From: Olsenella massiliensis
GTDB taxonomy: Bacteria; Actinomycetota; Coriobacteriia; Coriobacteriales; Atopobiaceae
DNA length: 64,000 nucleotides
Direction: 5' to 3'
Assembly (NCBI RefSeq): GCF_001457795.1
Contig: NZ_LN898211.1
Coordinates: forward strand, 372,001-436,000
Shown piece after piece: positions 52,369 to 61,326 of the stretch (positions are counted from its first letter, which is position 1; every line of letters begins with the position of its first letter). The notes beneath the pieces were generated by a model. The model worked only from the letters and a program-made list of their open reading frames with translations, searched no databases and was not told the DNA's origin. The translations under genes and the position numbers were made by a program.

Positions 52369-53710
52369 CGTTCGCAGGTGGTCCGTCGCACAGGCCTCCC
52401 TCGCGCTCCTGGCGCTCCTGATGGCGGGAAGCGTCCTGCTGTTGGGGCTGTTGTCCTGGGGCATCATGACGGGCAGCATCCTTGCCGCCGTCATGGCCGG
52501 CGCCGGGTTCGCCGCGATCATCGTCGTGGCCGGGGCGGCCTTCCTTGCCCCCGAGGACCTCAGGTCTCAGTCCGCCGAGCGGACCCTGGGCGTCGCCTCG
52601 GCCACCCTGCGCCACATGTCGGGCGGCCTCACCAAGGAAAACGCCGCCGCCGTGTGCCAGCTCCTCCTCTCCGAGACCAACGCCGCCGCCATCGCCCTGA
52701 CCGACACCGAGCAGACGCTCGCCTACGTGGGCGACGGCGTCCTGGGGTATCAGAGCGACACGCCCAATTCGGCGGCGACGAGGGAGGTCTTGGTCTCAAA
52801 GCGGGTCCAGACCTTCTCCGACCTGGGGCAGTCGGAGTGGGTGGGCGTCGCGCCCGACGAGAGCGGACGGGGGCTTCCGGCGGGCATCTTTGCCCCTCTC
52901 ACGGTGGCCGACCGGAGCGTGGGGACGCTGAAGCTCTTCTATCGGCGCGGCGGCGAGGTTGACCGCACGCAGCTCGCCATCGTGCGCGGCCTCGCCGAGC
53001 TGCTCTCCACCCAGCTTTCGACCCATGAGCTTGAGGTGCAGGCGGAGTTGACGGCGCGTGCCGAGGTCAAGGCCCTGCAGGCGCAGATCAACCCCCACTT
53101 CCTCTTCAACGCGCTCAACACGATGGCGGCGCTGACGCGCACCGACCCCGTGCGCGCCCGCGACCTCCTGCGCGAGTTCTCGGTGTACTACCGCCGCACG
53201 CTCGAGAGCTCGGAGGCGCCCTTCTCGCTGAGGGAGGAACTCGCCCAGACGCGACGCTACCTCAAGATCGAGCGCGCGCGCTTTGGCGAGGAGCGCATCG
53301 TCGAGGCGGAGGTGGTGGAGCCCGGTCTCGAGCGCGTCCTGGTTCCGGGCTTCATCGTGCAGCCCCTCGTGGAGAACGCCGTCCGTCACGGGCTGCGCGA
53401 CGAGGGCACCCTGCACATTGACGTGCAGGCGACCACCGACGGCGACGACGTCCTCATCGCCGTGGCCGACGACGGCGTCGGCATGAGCGAGGAGTCCGCC
53501 CGTCGGCTCCTCTCCGACGCGCCGCAGGACCGTGGGGCGCGCGGCCGCGGGAAGGGGGCGGGCATCGCCATTCGCAACGTCGCCGAGCGCATCGAACGCC
53601 GCTACGGCACCGGCTCGGGCGTCGAGGTCATGTCAAAGGTGGGCACGGGCACCGTCGTCACGCTCAGGCTGGTGGGGGCGGTTCCTGACGTGACCGAAGT
53701 CAAGGAGTAG
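52361..53710 (+). CDS. LytS/YehU-type sensor histidine kinase
   Basis: A 449-residue kinase. Two adjacent membrane segments (about 10-33 and 38-62) are followed by a GAF-like sensor domain (about 90-220). The His_kinase domain has the phospho-site region LQAQINPHFLFNALNTMA near residue 245. HATPase_c has PLVENAVRHGL, ADDGVGMSEES and GAGIAIRNVAERIERRYG. It starts inside the 3' end of the glycosyltransferase gene and is followed by a LytTR regulator, its obvious partner. Such pairs often answer to cell-envelope or nutrient signals. Confidence 0.92.
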   Translation: MSSVRRWSVAQASLALLALLMAGSVLLLGLLSWGIMTGSILAAVMAGAGFAAIIVVAGAAFLAPEDLRSQSAERTLGVASATLRHMSGGLTKENAAAVCQLLLSETNAAAIALTDTEQTLAYVGDGVLGYQSDTPNSAATREVLVSKRVQTFSDLGQSEWVGVAPDESGRGLPAGIFAPLTVADRSVGTLKLFYRRGGEVDRTQLAIVRGLAELLSTQLSTHELEVQAELTARAEVKALQAQINPHFLFNALNTMAALTRTDPVRARDLLREFSVYYRRTLESSEAPFSLREELAQTRRYLKIERARFGEERIVEAEVVEPGLERVLVPGFIVQPLVENAVRHGLRDEGTLHIDVQATTDGDDVLIAVADDGVGMSEESARRLLSDAPQDRGARGRGKGAGIAIRNVAERIERRYGTGSGVEVMSKVGTGTVVTLRLVGAVPDVTEVKE

Positions 53711-53805
53711 AATAGATGGTCGTGGTCCGCCGGTCTGGCCCCAGGCACACGCGGCGTCCGGTCAGTGGTCTTCCGCCCAAGGCGGAGAAGGTTGGTGAAA
53801 ACGGC

Positions 53806-54549
53806 ATGTTGAACGCGCTAATCGTGGATGACGAGGCACCCGCCCGCTCCGAGCTGAGGTTCCTGCTCGAGGAGACGGGGCGCATCGGGCTCATCGAGGA
53901 GGCATCCAACGCCCGCGAGGCCGTCGAGACGCTGGTCCGCCACAAGGAGGGCGGCAGCGGGCACAAGGGGACCGACGTCCTGTTCTTGGACATCTCCATG
54001 CCCAAGACCTCGGGCATGCAGCTCGCCGAGGCGCTCCATCAGCTCAAGAACCCCCCCGCCGTCGTCTTCGTGACGGCCTATAGCGAGTATGCCCTCGACG
54101 CCTTCAACGTCGACGCGATCGACTACCTCATGAAGCCCGTCGAGACGGACCGTCTGCTTCATGCGCTTGACAAGGTCGAGGCGCGCAGCAAGCCCGTTCA
54201 GCCCGTTCGCACGTCGGTGGAGCGCATCCCCGTCGAGAAGGGCGGGCGCAAGGTGCTCGTGCCGGTTGACCAGATTCGCTACATCGAGGCGAAGGACGAC
54301 TATTCCTGCATCTACACCGACGCCGACCGCTTCCTCTCCACGATCTCGCTCGCCAAGCTCGAGCAGAAGCTCACGCCGCACGGCTTCTTCCGCGTGCATC
54401 GGGGCTACATCGTCAACCTCGAGCACGTGGAGGACGTCGAGGTCATCTCCAGCGGCATCCTCCAGCTGGGCATCAAGGACGTCGCGGAAAAGAAGATCCC
54501 GGTCTCGCGCCGGCGCGTCGTCTCGCTCAAGCGCGCCCTGGGCATCTGA
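53806..54549 (+). CDS. LytTR-family response regulator
   Basis: A 247-residue regulator. The receiver domain starts MLNALIVDDEAPARSEL, with the phospho-acceptor in LFLDISMPKTSG and VTAYSEYALDAF; KPVE supplies the conserved Lys. The C-terminal LytTR DNA-binding domain has RYIEAKDDYSCIYTDADR and GFFRVHRGYIVNLEHVEDV. I chose ATG 53806 because it begins the conserved domain; the frame is open to 53716 and the ribosome site is weak. It is the partner of the preceding kinase. Confidence 0.92.
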   Translation: MLNALIVDDEAPARSELRFLLEETGRIGLIEEASNAREAVETLVRHKEGGSGHKGTDVLFLDISMPKTSGMQLAEALHQLKNPPAVVFVTAYSEYALDAFNVDAIDYLMKPVETDRLLHALDKVEARSKPVQPVRTSVERIPVEKGGRKVLVPVDQIRYIEAKDDYSCIYTDADRFLSTISLAKLEQKLTPHGFFRVHRGYIVNLEHVEDVEVISSGILQLGIKDVAEKKIPVSRRRVVSLKRALGI

Positions 54550-54559
54550 CGGGCCGCTC

Positions 54560-55012
54560 ATGCGCTACGACGTCGTCTCGGACACCCACGGGTTCCTCTC
54601 CGACGAGCTGCTCCGCGCCCTTGAGGGGGCGGACGTCATCATCCATGCGGGCGACATCTGCTCGACGCACGACCTGCGGCGCCTGGAGCGGATAGCCCCC
54701 GTCAAGCTGTGTCTGGGCAACAACGACTACGGGTATGACTTTGGCCCCTTCGTGACGCGCACCTGCCGCTTCTTCTCGGACGAGCTGCGCTGGCAGGTCA
54801 ACCACTATCGCGAGCGTCTTGACCTGGATGTCTGCGACGTCGCCGTCTGCGGCCACACGCACAGGCCCCTCATCGAGACGGACCGTCGGACGGGCGTGCT
54901 GGTCATGAACCCCGGCAGCCCCACCTATCCGCGGGCCGTGGGGCCCAGCATGGGACGGATCGTCGTCAAGGACCGCCGGATCATCTCGGCCGACATCGTG
55001 CGGCTGGGGTAG
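54560..55012 (+). CDS. YfcE/MJ0936-type metallophosphoesterase
   Basis: A 150-residue protein with the compact calcineurin-like fold: VVSDTHGFLSDELL (Asp-x-His), IIHAGDICSTHD, LGNNDYGYDF, VCGHTHRPL and MNPGSPTYPR. Family members hydrolyse phosphodiesters in vitro; physiological substrates are mostly unknown. ATG 54560 lies ten bases after the LytTR stop, so it is probably the last gene of that operon. Its 3' end overlaps the convergent PAP2 gene by 32 bases. Confidence 0.9.
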   Translation: MRYDVVSDTHGFLSDELLRALEGADVIIHAGDICSTHDLRRLERIAPVKLCLGNNDYGYDFGPFVTRTCRFFSDELRWQVNHYRERLDLDVCDVAVCGHTHRPLIETDRRTGVLVMNPGSPTYPRAVGPSMGRIVVKDRRIISADIVRLG

Positions 55013-55706
55013 GCTTGCACGAGTCGGCGGGGGCCTCGCCCATGAAGACGGGCACGAAGACCTTGGTATAGAGGGCCAGCCAGGCCAGCGACACGCAGAA
55101 TCCGGCGATGACGTCCGTGGCGTAATGGACCCCCAGGTACACCCTGCTCAACCCTATCGCGACGACCACGAGCGAGAAGCCGAGGCAGCAGACCCACCTG
55201 ACGACGCGATCCTTCTCGTAGTGCCAGACCATCCAGGCCAACAGGCCGTAGAATGCCATGGCGACCATGGAATGTCCCGAGGGAAAGCTGTAGCCGGACT
55301 CGGCGATGAGCCTGAAGCCCTCGGGGCGCGGACGATGCACGATCTGCTTGAGCACCTGGTTGAGGGCGAGCACCAGCGTCAGGTTGACGGCGGCGCAGAC
55401 GCCCGGGCGCCGTCCGGGGGCAAAGGCCTCCACGGCAAGGAGCAGCACCACCAGAACGACCGGAAGCGCCAGCTCCGAGATCGACTGCATGACGGGCGTG
55501 AGCCAGGCGCTCCTCATACGAACGACCACCAGCTGATAGGCCATGGCGTCCAGGCGAATCGCCTCCCCCTCGAGGACCTCCTGGAGCAGCCCGACGAAGA
55601 CGACGACGGCCACGAGGATGACGACGGTCCAGGCGTTGTGCCTGACGAGGCCGGCAAGGCTTCGGCCGGCGTGACGCATGTGCGAGGCGGTGCGTGAGTG
55701 ATCCAA
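54981..55706 (-). CDS. PAP2 family membrane phosphatase
   Basis: A 241-residue protein with about six membrane segments. The three PAP2 motifs are complete: KQIVHRPRP, SFPSGHSMVA and SRVYLGVHYATD. Bacterial members dephosphorylate undecaprenyl pyrophosphate or phosphatidylglycerol phosphate; the substrate here cannot be told. I chose TTG 55706 because AAGGAG lies five bases upstream; ATG 55679 is the alternative. Confidence 0.9.
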   Translation of the reverse strand: MDHSRTASHMRHAGRSLAGLVRHNAWTVVILVAVVVFVGLLQEVLEGEAIRLDAMAYQLVVVRMRSAWLTPVMQSISELALPVVLVVLLLAVEAFAPGRRPGVCAAVNLTLVLALNQVLKQIVHRPRPEGFRLIAESGYSFPSGHSMVAMAFYGLLAWMVWHYEKDRVVRWVCCLGFSLVVVAIGLSRVYLGVHYATDVIAGFCVSLAWLALYTKVFVPVFMGEAPADSCKPTPAARCRPR

Positions 55707-55774
55707 TCCTGCTCCTTACGAAGTCGGGCGCATGAGGCGCTCAGGCCGGGCGGGCGCGCCCCCAGCATAGCAAA

Positions 55775-55798
55775 GGGGACGTCCCGAAGGCCGTCCCC
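55775..55798 (-). terminator. Hairpin downstream of trxA
   Basis: A 7-bp stem GGGGACG/CGTCCCC with a 10-base loop; on the minus strand a short TTT follows. Probably the end of the trxA transcript. Confidence 0.45.
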
Positions 55799-55897
55799 TG
55801 GGCGTGCGCACGACTCCCCGCGCGGGGCCGTCATGAGGCCAGCGCACGCGACTGCCGCCGCCCACCGCATACGTCGCGGGCCTGGACGGCACCTTTC

Positions 55898-56215
55898 CTA
55901 GATGTTGGCCTCGATCTCCTTGATGAGGTCCGCCTTGGGCATGTTGCCCACCATCACATGGACGGGCTTGCCGCCCTTGAACAGGATGAGCGTGGGAATC
56001 GACACGATCTGGAACTTCTGGGCGAGCTCCGACTCGTCATCGACGTTGCACTTATAGACGGCGAGCTTGTCGGCCATCTGCTCGGCGACCTCCTCCACCA
56101 CGGGGCCCAGGGCGCGGCAGGGGCCGCACCAGGAGGCCCAGAAGTCCACGAGCACGGGCTTGTCAGCCTGGACGACGAGCTGGTCAAAGTCAGAAGCGGT
56201 CAGTGCGTTTGCCAT
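55898..56215 (-). CDS. trxA: Thioredoxin
   Basis: A 105-residue protein with the active site DFWASWCGPCRALGP, the cis-proline segment VSIPTLILFKGG and the usual length. It reduces disulfides with thioredoxin reductase, which is not in this window. A GGAGAG site precedes ATG 56215. It diverges from the UDG-like gene. Confidence 0.97.
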   Translation of the reverse strand: MANALTASDFDQLVVQADKPVLVDFWASWCGPCRALGPVVEEVAEQMADKLAVYKCNVDDESELAQKFQIVSIPTLILFKGGKPVHVMVGNMPKADLIKEIEANI

Positions 56216-56349
56216 TGGTCTCTCCTCCTTGCGACGTCACAGGGTCCTGTGCGTCAGTTGCAGTTGCTGCGTATATACCCACAACACGCGGACACCTCAG
56301 CGGTAGAATCAAGAACGTGGCAGGGGAGTCGGCAGGACGGGAGCGACAC

Positions 56350-56904
56350 ATGGCGCCAAGCAGCCCTCAGGAGAGGCAGGCCTACGTCAACAAGGTCGCT
56401 GCGGAAGTCGCCGGCCTCGAGCGAGAGGGCGTCGTCCTCGCGGGCAACGCCTTCTCGGGCGCATGCCTGCTCAAGGGCTCCCTCTCGCCAGAGGAGCGAG
56501 CCGGCGGCCCCCTTCTGGGCGGGCCCGACGGGACGGCCCTGCGCGCCTCGCTCACCGCCTTGGGCTATGACCCCGCAAACTGGTGCGCCGCGGCGAGCTG
56601 CCGGCGCGACGGGACGCCCCTGGGGCCGGACGAGCTACGCCTGACGCTGGCCGTGCTCGACCCCGACACCCTCATCATCTGCGACGACGACGCCGCCGCG
56701 GCGGTGCGGGGGGCATACGGCGCGGAGCTTGCCGGGCAGGACGACCCTCACCAGGCACGTCTGGACCCCGGCTGGGTCGCTCACGTCCTGGGCGTGCGCG
56801 TCATGAGTCTCGGGGGCTTCGCGGAGGCCCTGGGAGACGATCGCGCCAAGCAGCGCATGTGGGCCTATCTCAAGCAGCTGCCCCCGTTGGGCGAGCCGTA
56901 CTGA
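56350..56904 (+). CDS. Uracil-DNA-glycosylase-superfamily-like protein, possibly inactive
   Basis: A 184-residue protein. The pattern GGPLLGGPDGTALRASLTALG, then ANWCAAASC, then TLAVLDPDTLIICDDDAAAAV follows the order of the UDG fold (PFVG-AG-LL, NxxKCRP-like, IKPKxIVxLG-like). The catalytic GEAPG loop is not present; NAFSGACLLKG stands there. It may be a binding-only or repurposed member. ATG 56350 has GGGAGCG upstream; the frame is open to 56203 but that part overlaps trxA. Tentative. Confidence 0.5.
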   Translation: MAPSSPQERQAYVNKVAAEVAGLEREGVVLAGNAFSGACLLKGSLSPEERAGGPLLGGPDGTALRASLTALGYDPANWCAAASCRRDGTPLGPDELRLTLAVLDPDTLIICDDDAAAAVRGAYGAELAGQDDPHQARLDPGWVAHVLGVRVMSLGGFAEALGDDRAKQRMWAYLKQLPPLGEPY

Positions 56905-57064
56905 CCTCGCCCGCAGGTTGGCGCCCCGGCGACGCACCCGCGCCATAACGTCGCCCGCCGAACCCCGTCACGACGGCCGTGAGCGTTCCCGCTGCGTTAC
57001 TATGTGAGTGTCAGGGCGCATCCGCCCGGGGGCGTGCGCCAGGTCCCAACTTGGAGGAGCAAAC

Positions 57065-58756
57065 ATGGAAGCTGTTCCCGCACCGATCGATGCGACGATG
57101 ACGACGACGTGGGGCGAGCTCAAGCGTCACTACGCCAAGCAGGAGACCCAGTTCACGCTCAAGAAGGCGTTCGCCAACGACCCCCAGCGCGTCAGGAAGC
57201 TGAGCTTTGACGCGGCGGGGCTGCACGTTGACCTCTCCAAGAACCTCGTGACCGACGAGACCATCGGACTTCTCGTGAACCTCGCCCGCGAGCTGGGCGT
57301 CGAGGAGCGTCGTGACGCCATGTACGCCGGCGCCCACATTAACACCACCGAGGACCGCGCCGTGCTGCACACGGCCCTGCGCCGTCCCGCCGCCGACGCC
57401 GGCACCCTGTTTGACGGCGACCAGGATTGCGTGAGGGACGTGCACGAGGTTCTCGACCGCATGTACGCGTTTGCCGAGAAGGTGCGCTCGGGCGCGTGGA
57501 CGGGCGTCACGGGCAAGAAGATACGGACGGTCGTGTCCATCGGCATCGGCGGCTCCGACCTTGGCCCGGTCATGGTCTACGAGGCGCTCAGGCCCCTCGC
57601 CGACGCCGGCATCACCGCCCGCTTCGTCTCGAACATAGATCCCAACGACGTGGCCGAGAAGACGCGCGGCCTTGACCCCGAGACGACGCTGGTCATCGTC
57701 GTGTCCAAGACGTTCACCACCCTCGAGACGCTGACGAACGCCCGCACGGCGCGCACCTGGCTCCTCGAGGCGCTCCAGGAGCAGGGCGCCATCGACGGCA
57801 GCGACGCCCAGACGGCCGACGCCATCAAGCGGCACTTTGCCGCCGTGTCGACCAACGCCGAGCTGGTCAAGGCGTTTGGCATCGACCCCCACAACATGTT
57901 CGGCTTCTGGAACTGGGTCGGCGGCCGCTACTCGGTTGACGCGGCCGTGGGCCTCTCGCTCATCATCGCCTTTGGCCCAAAGGTCTTTGCCGAGCTGCTC
58001 GAGGGCTTCCATGCCATGGACGTCTACTTTCGCGACACCCCGCTCGAGCAGAACGTCGTGGCGCTCATGGGCCTCATCAACGTCTGGTACGTCAACTTCT
58101 ACGGGGCCGAGAGCCATGCCGTCCTGCCGTACAACCAGTACCTGCATCGCTTCCCCGCCTACCTTCAGCAGCTGACGATGGAGTCAAACGGCAAGTCGAC
58201 GCGCTGGGACGGGACCCCCGTCACCACGAAGACGGGCGAGATCTTCTGGGGCGAGGCCGGAACCAACGGCCAGCACTCGTTCTACCAGCTCATCCATCAG
58301 GGCACACACCTCATCCCCGCGGACTTCATCGCCTTCGTCAACACGCCCCATCCCGCCAAGGACGGCGATCAGGACGTCCACGAGCTCTTCCTGGCCAACT
58401 TCCTGGCGCAGACCAAGGCGCTCGCCTTTGGCAAGACGGCCGACGAGGTCCGCGCGGAGGGCACGCAGGAGTGGATGGTCCCCGCGCGCGTGTTTGAGGG
58501 CAACCGCCCGACGACGTCCATCTTTGCCGACGAGCTCAACGCCCGCACCCTCGGGGCGCTCATCGCCCTCTACGAGCACGTCACCTTCGTCGAGGGGACG
58601 GTGTGGGGCGTCGACTCCTATGACCAGTGGGGCGTCGAGCTGGGCAAGCAGCTCGCCAAGCAGATCACGCCCGCCTTCCATGACGACGAGGTCCTCGCCA
58701 CCCAGGACGAGAGCACCAAGGCGCTCATCGCGTACTATCGCGAGCACCGCCGCTAG
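57065..58756 (+). CDS. pgi: Glucose-6-phosphate isomerase
   Basis: A 563-residue enzyme interconverting glucose-6-phosphate and fructose-6-phosphate. It has [50 protein letters not shown] and [16 protein letters not shown] with the catalytic residues of the PGI family, and [12 protein letters not shown] near the end. ATG 57065 has GGAGGAG upstream; the frame is open to 57008 without support. Single-gene unit. Confidence 0.97.
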   Translation: MEAVPAPIDATMTTTWGELKRHYAKQETQFTLKKAFANDPQRVRKLSFDAAGLHVDLSKNLVTDETIGLLVNLARELGVEERRDAMYAGAHINTTEDRAVLHTALRRPAADAGTLFDGDQDCVRDVHEVLDRMYAFAEKVRSGAWTGVTGKKIRTVVSIGIGGSDLGPVMVYEALRPLADAGITARFVSNIDPNDVAEKTRGLDPETTLVIVVSKTFTTLETLTNARTARTWLLEALQEQGAIDGSDAQTADAIKRHFAAVSTNAELVKAFGIDPHNMFGFWNWVGGRYSVDAAVGLSLIIAFGPKVFAELLEGFHAMDVYFRDTPLEQNVVALMGLINVWYVNFYGAESHAVLPYNQYLHRFPAYLQQLTMESNGKSTRWDGTPVTTKTGEIFWGEAGTNGQHSFYQLIHQGTHLIPADFIAFVNTPHPAKDGDQDVHELFLANFLAQTKALAFGKTADEVRAEGTQEWMVPARVFEGNRPTTSIFADELNARTLGALIALYEHVTFVEGTVWGVDSYDQWGVELGKQLAKQITPAFHDDEVLATQDESTKALIAYYREHRR

Positions 58757-58788
58757 GAAGTCCCGCTCGCTGTTCCGGCAGCGTCCTG

Positions 58789-58821
58789 CGCCCCCCGCCC
58801 GACGTCGTCAGGCGGGGGGCG
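58789..58821. terminator. Hairpin between pgi and the radical-SAM gene
   Basis: A perfect 11-bp stem CGCCCCCCGCC/GGCGGGGGGCG with an 11-base loop between two convergent genes. No T-run; a shared terminator is likely. Confidence 0.55.
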
Positions 58822-58898
58822 TCGCCATCTGGCGGGGGCCTCGACGCACCGGCACCGGCGTGTCTGCCGCCGGCACGCCCGCCCGCGCACCCTGACGG

Positions 58899-59777
58899 CT
58901 AGCAGTTTCCCACGAACACGCGCCTCAGCCACCGGCGGGCGACCCGTGCGAGGGCGCGGACCTCGCCTGTGGGGGTGGGCTCGCAATTCGTCATGCGCCA
59001 ACGCGGAAAGAAGCGCGACAGGTGATAGGGGATCTGGTCATCCAGGCTCGCGAGCCATCGGGCCATGGCCTCGATCTCGCAGGGGTCGTCGTTCTCGCCC
59101 GGGACCACCAGGGTCGTCACCTCAAGGTGGCAGTCGGGTGCGGCGGCGAGCCGCTCTATGGTCGCCCGCACGGCGTCCAGGCTTCCTGCGCCCCCATAGC
59201 GCTCGTACACGGTCGGCGAGAGGGACTTGAGGTCAATGTTGGCGGCGTCCACGAGGCCGTCGAGCCGATCCAGGACCCAGGGGCTCGCGCAGCCGTTTGA
59301 CACCAGGATGTTGAAGAGCCCCCGCTCGTGAGCGAGTCTCCCGACGTCGCGCACGAACTCCCATCCCACCAGCGGCTCGTTGTAGGTGTGGGCGACGCCC
59401 ACGACGCGGCGGTCATGAAGGTGCTCCCGGCACGCGGCCCCGACCAGCTCGTCGGCGTCCAGGCCGTGCCAGCGGACGTCCTGCTCGCCCGCCTGCGAGA
59501 TCTGCCAGTTCTGGCAGAAGGGACAGCGAAAGTTGCAGCCATAGCTGCCGTAGGACAGCAGCAACGATCTCGGCTTCCAGCAGGCGAGGGGCTTCTTCTC
59601 CACCGGGTCGAGGGCCAGCGAGGTGGCGCGCCCGTAGTTGGTGGCCACGACGGTGCCGTCCACGTTCTGACGGGCGCGACAGAAGCCGCGGCCTCCCGGG
59701 GCGATGCGGCAAAGGCGCGGGCAGCAGGCGCAGGTTCGCAGCTCCCTCGCGTCGGCGTCATGGGCGCTTTCGCTCAT
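58899..59777 (-). CDS. amrS: AmmeMemoRadiSam system radical SAM enzyme
   Basis: A 292-residue radical-SAM protein related to pyruvate formate-lyase activases. The cluster motif is CNFRCPFCQNWQIS near residue 85. An N-terminal Cys set (CACCPRLCRIAPGGRGFC) is typical of this family. Later LDRLDGLVDAANIDLKS and ITTLVVPGEND-like VTTLVVPGENDDP are characteristic. It overlaps the upstream Memo/AMMECR1 fusion by four bases. The system is widely conserved, but its reaction is not established to my knowledge. Confidence 0.9.
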   Translation of the reverse strand: MSESAHDADARELRTCACCPRLCRIAPGGRGFCRARQNVDGTVVATNYGRATSLALDPVEKKPLACWKPRSLLLSYGSYGCNFRCPFCQNWQISQAGEQDVRWHGLDADELVGAACREHLHDRRVVGVAHTYNEPLVGWEFVRDVGRLAHERGLFNILVSNGCASPWVLDRLDGLVDAANIDLKSLSPTVYERYGGAGSLDAVRATIERLAAAPDCHLEVTTLVVPGENDDPCEIEAMARWLASLDDQIPYHLSRFFPRWRMTNCEPTPTGEVRALARVARRWLRRVFVGNC

Positions 59778-61210
59778 CTATGGCGCACCACCTCAAAGCG
59801 CTGCAGGCGCCAGTCGTCCCGCTCAAGGTCGATGCCGCCCTTGCGCGCGGCGATCCTCACCTGCTCTTTCACGCCGTCCACGCCGTCAAGGTCGGGCAGA
59901 AGCAGGCCCCTGCGTCCGTCCTCGCAGCTCACGATGACGCCGTAGCGATGCGCGTCCAGCTGGTCCATGTCGCTGACGGTCTCAGGCCTCTGGAGCACGT
60001 CAACGTCGTAGACGAGCTCGTCGAGCTCCTCGGCGCGCACGGGCTCAAAGCGCGGGTCGCGCGCGCAGGCGCTGACGGCGTTGGAGCAGATCTCGTCGGC
60101 GAGGGTGGGCTGCGCGGGGGCGATGGTCCCCATGCAGCCCCTCAGCTCCCCGTCGAGGGAGAGCGAGACAAAGCATCCCGCCCGCTCGCCGGACATCTGC
60201 GGAAGAGGCGCCCCGCCGCCGTTCGTGCCATCCTCGCACGTCAGGCGGCGTCCCTCGCGCACGTACGTCTCCACGGCGCGTCGGGCCAGGCGAACGTAGG
60301 GGTCCTCGGCGCCGCGGGCCTCCCGCAGGCGCTCGGCGCGCAGCGACTCGTAGCGTGGCAGGAGGGCGCAGCGCTCGTCCGAGCCCTCCGGGCCCGTCGG
60401 CTCCAGGAGCGCCACGCCGTATCCCACGCCAAAGGGCCCCTCGTAGCTCAGCAGCCGGGAGCGCCGGGGCGTTCGGTCGAGCGTCCCCGCCATGATCTGG
60501 AAGCTGCGCAGGCCGCACTCCGCTGCCCGCAGGGCCAGACGCCGGTCCATGGCGAGCAGGGGAAGGAGGTCGCCCGACGCAAAGGCGTCGCAGACCCTCC
60601 GGTCAAAGACGGGGCCCTCGGGGGCAAAGCCGTACGGCCCGTCAGGGGCCAGCTTGTGCGAGAGGTCGCCCGACGCGACCATCACTACGCCCCTGCCCAG
60701 CGCGGCGGCGACGCGCTGGACGAGCCGGCCCAAACGATAGTGCCCCTGGGGGGAGAGGCCCGAGAGGCCCATCCTGACGACGCGAAAGTCCTCGTCGCGG
60801 CCGGCGTGACGGTAAGCCTCCTCGATGAAGTGCAGGGGGACCATCGTGGCATGGTCCAGCGACGGGTCCCTCTCGCCCGCGCCTCCCGCGTCGATGCCGT
60901 CCTTTCTGGCGGCGGCCGCCAGCGCCCGAGCGAACGGCTCGTCATAGCGCACGGCGTAGCGGGCCTCGGGAGCGCCAAACTCGGCGAAGCTTCCCCGCGC
61001 CCCCGTGCCGGGCGCAATGTGAACGTAGTCGCGATAGCACGGGGCGTGGGGAGACGAGATGACGATGGTCTGGGGGGCAAGCTCGACGATGCGCGCCGCG
61101 ACCTCGCGGCAGGCGCTGACGGTGCGGCTGATGTCCCTCTCTCGCCCCCTGCCCACCTGGGGAACGATCAGCGGGGGATGAGGCACGGCGCAGGCTGCGA
61201 GGATGGCCAT
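59774..61210 (-). CDS. AmmeMemoRadiSam proteins B and A fused (Memo-like + AMMECR1)
   Basis: A 478-residue fusion. Residues 1 to about 275 form a Memo-like/extradiol-dioxygenase fold domain, with AVPHPPLIVPQVGRG, ISSPHAPCYRDYVHI, DHATMVPLHFIEEAY and VASGDLSHKLAPDGPYG containing candidate metal-binding His/Asp residues. Residues about 300-478 form an AMMECR1 domain, with GCFVSLSLDGELRGCMGTI (the LRGCIG-like signature) and SNAVSACARDPRFEPV. In many organisms these are separate genes. Coupled to the radical-SAM gene downstream, it completes the three-domain system. Confidence 0.9.
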   Translation of the reverse strand: MAILAACAVPHPPLIVPQVGRGRERDISRTVSACREVAARIVELAPQTIVISSPHAPCYRDYVHIAPGTGARGSFAEFGAPEARYAVRYDEPFARALAAAARKDGIDAGGAGERDPSLDHATMVPLHFIEEAYRHAGRDEDFRVVRMGLSGLSPQGHYRLGRLVQRVAAALGRGVVMVASGDLSHKLAPDGPYGFAPEGPVFDRRVCDAFASGDLLPLLAMDRRLALRAAECGLRSFQIMAGTLDRTPRRSRLLSYEGPFGVGYGVALLEPTGPEGSDERCALLPRYESLRAERLREARGAEDPYVRLARRAVETYVREGRRLTCEDGTNGGGAPLPQMSGERAGCFVSLSLDGELRGCMGTIAPAQPTLADEICSNAVSACARDPRFEPVRAEELDELVYDVDVLQRPETVSDMDQLDAHRYGVIVSCEDGRRGLLLPDLDGVDGVKEQVRIAARKGGIDLERDDWRLQRFEVVRHR

Positions 61211-61326
61211 GACGCTCCCTTCGTCGGGACGATGGGCCTACGCCCAGGATATCTCACGCCCCCGGCGACCTCGCGGTCGTTTCGAGGAGCTGCGGGCACG
61301 CTCCCGCCAAGGGCGGCGCGCGACCG

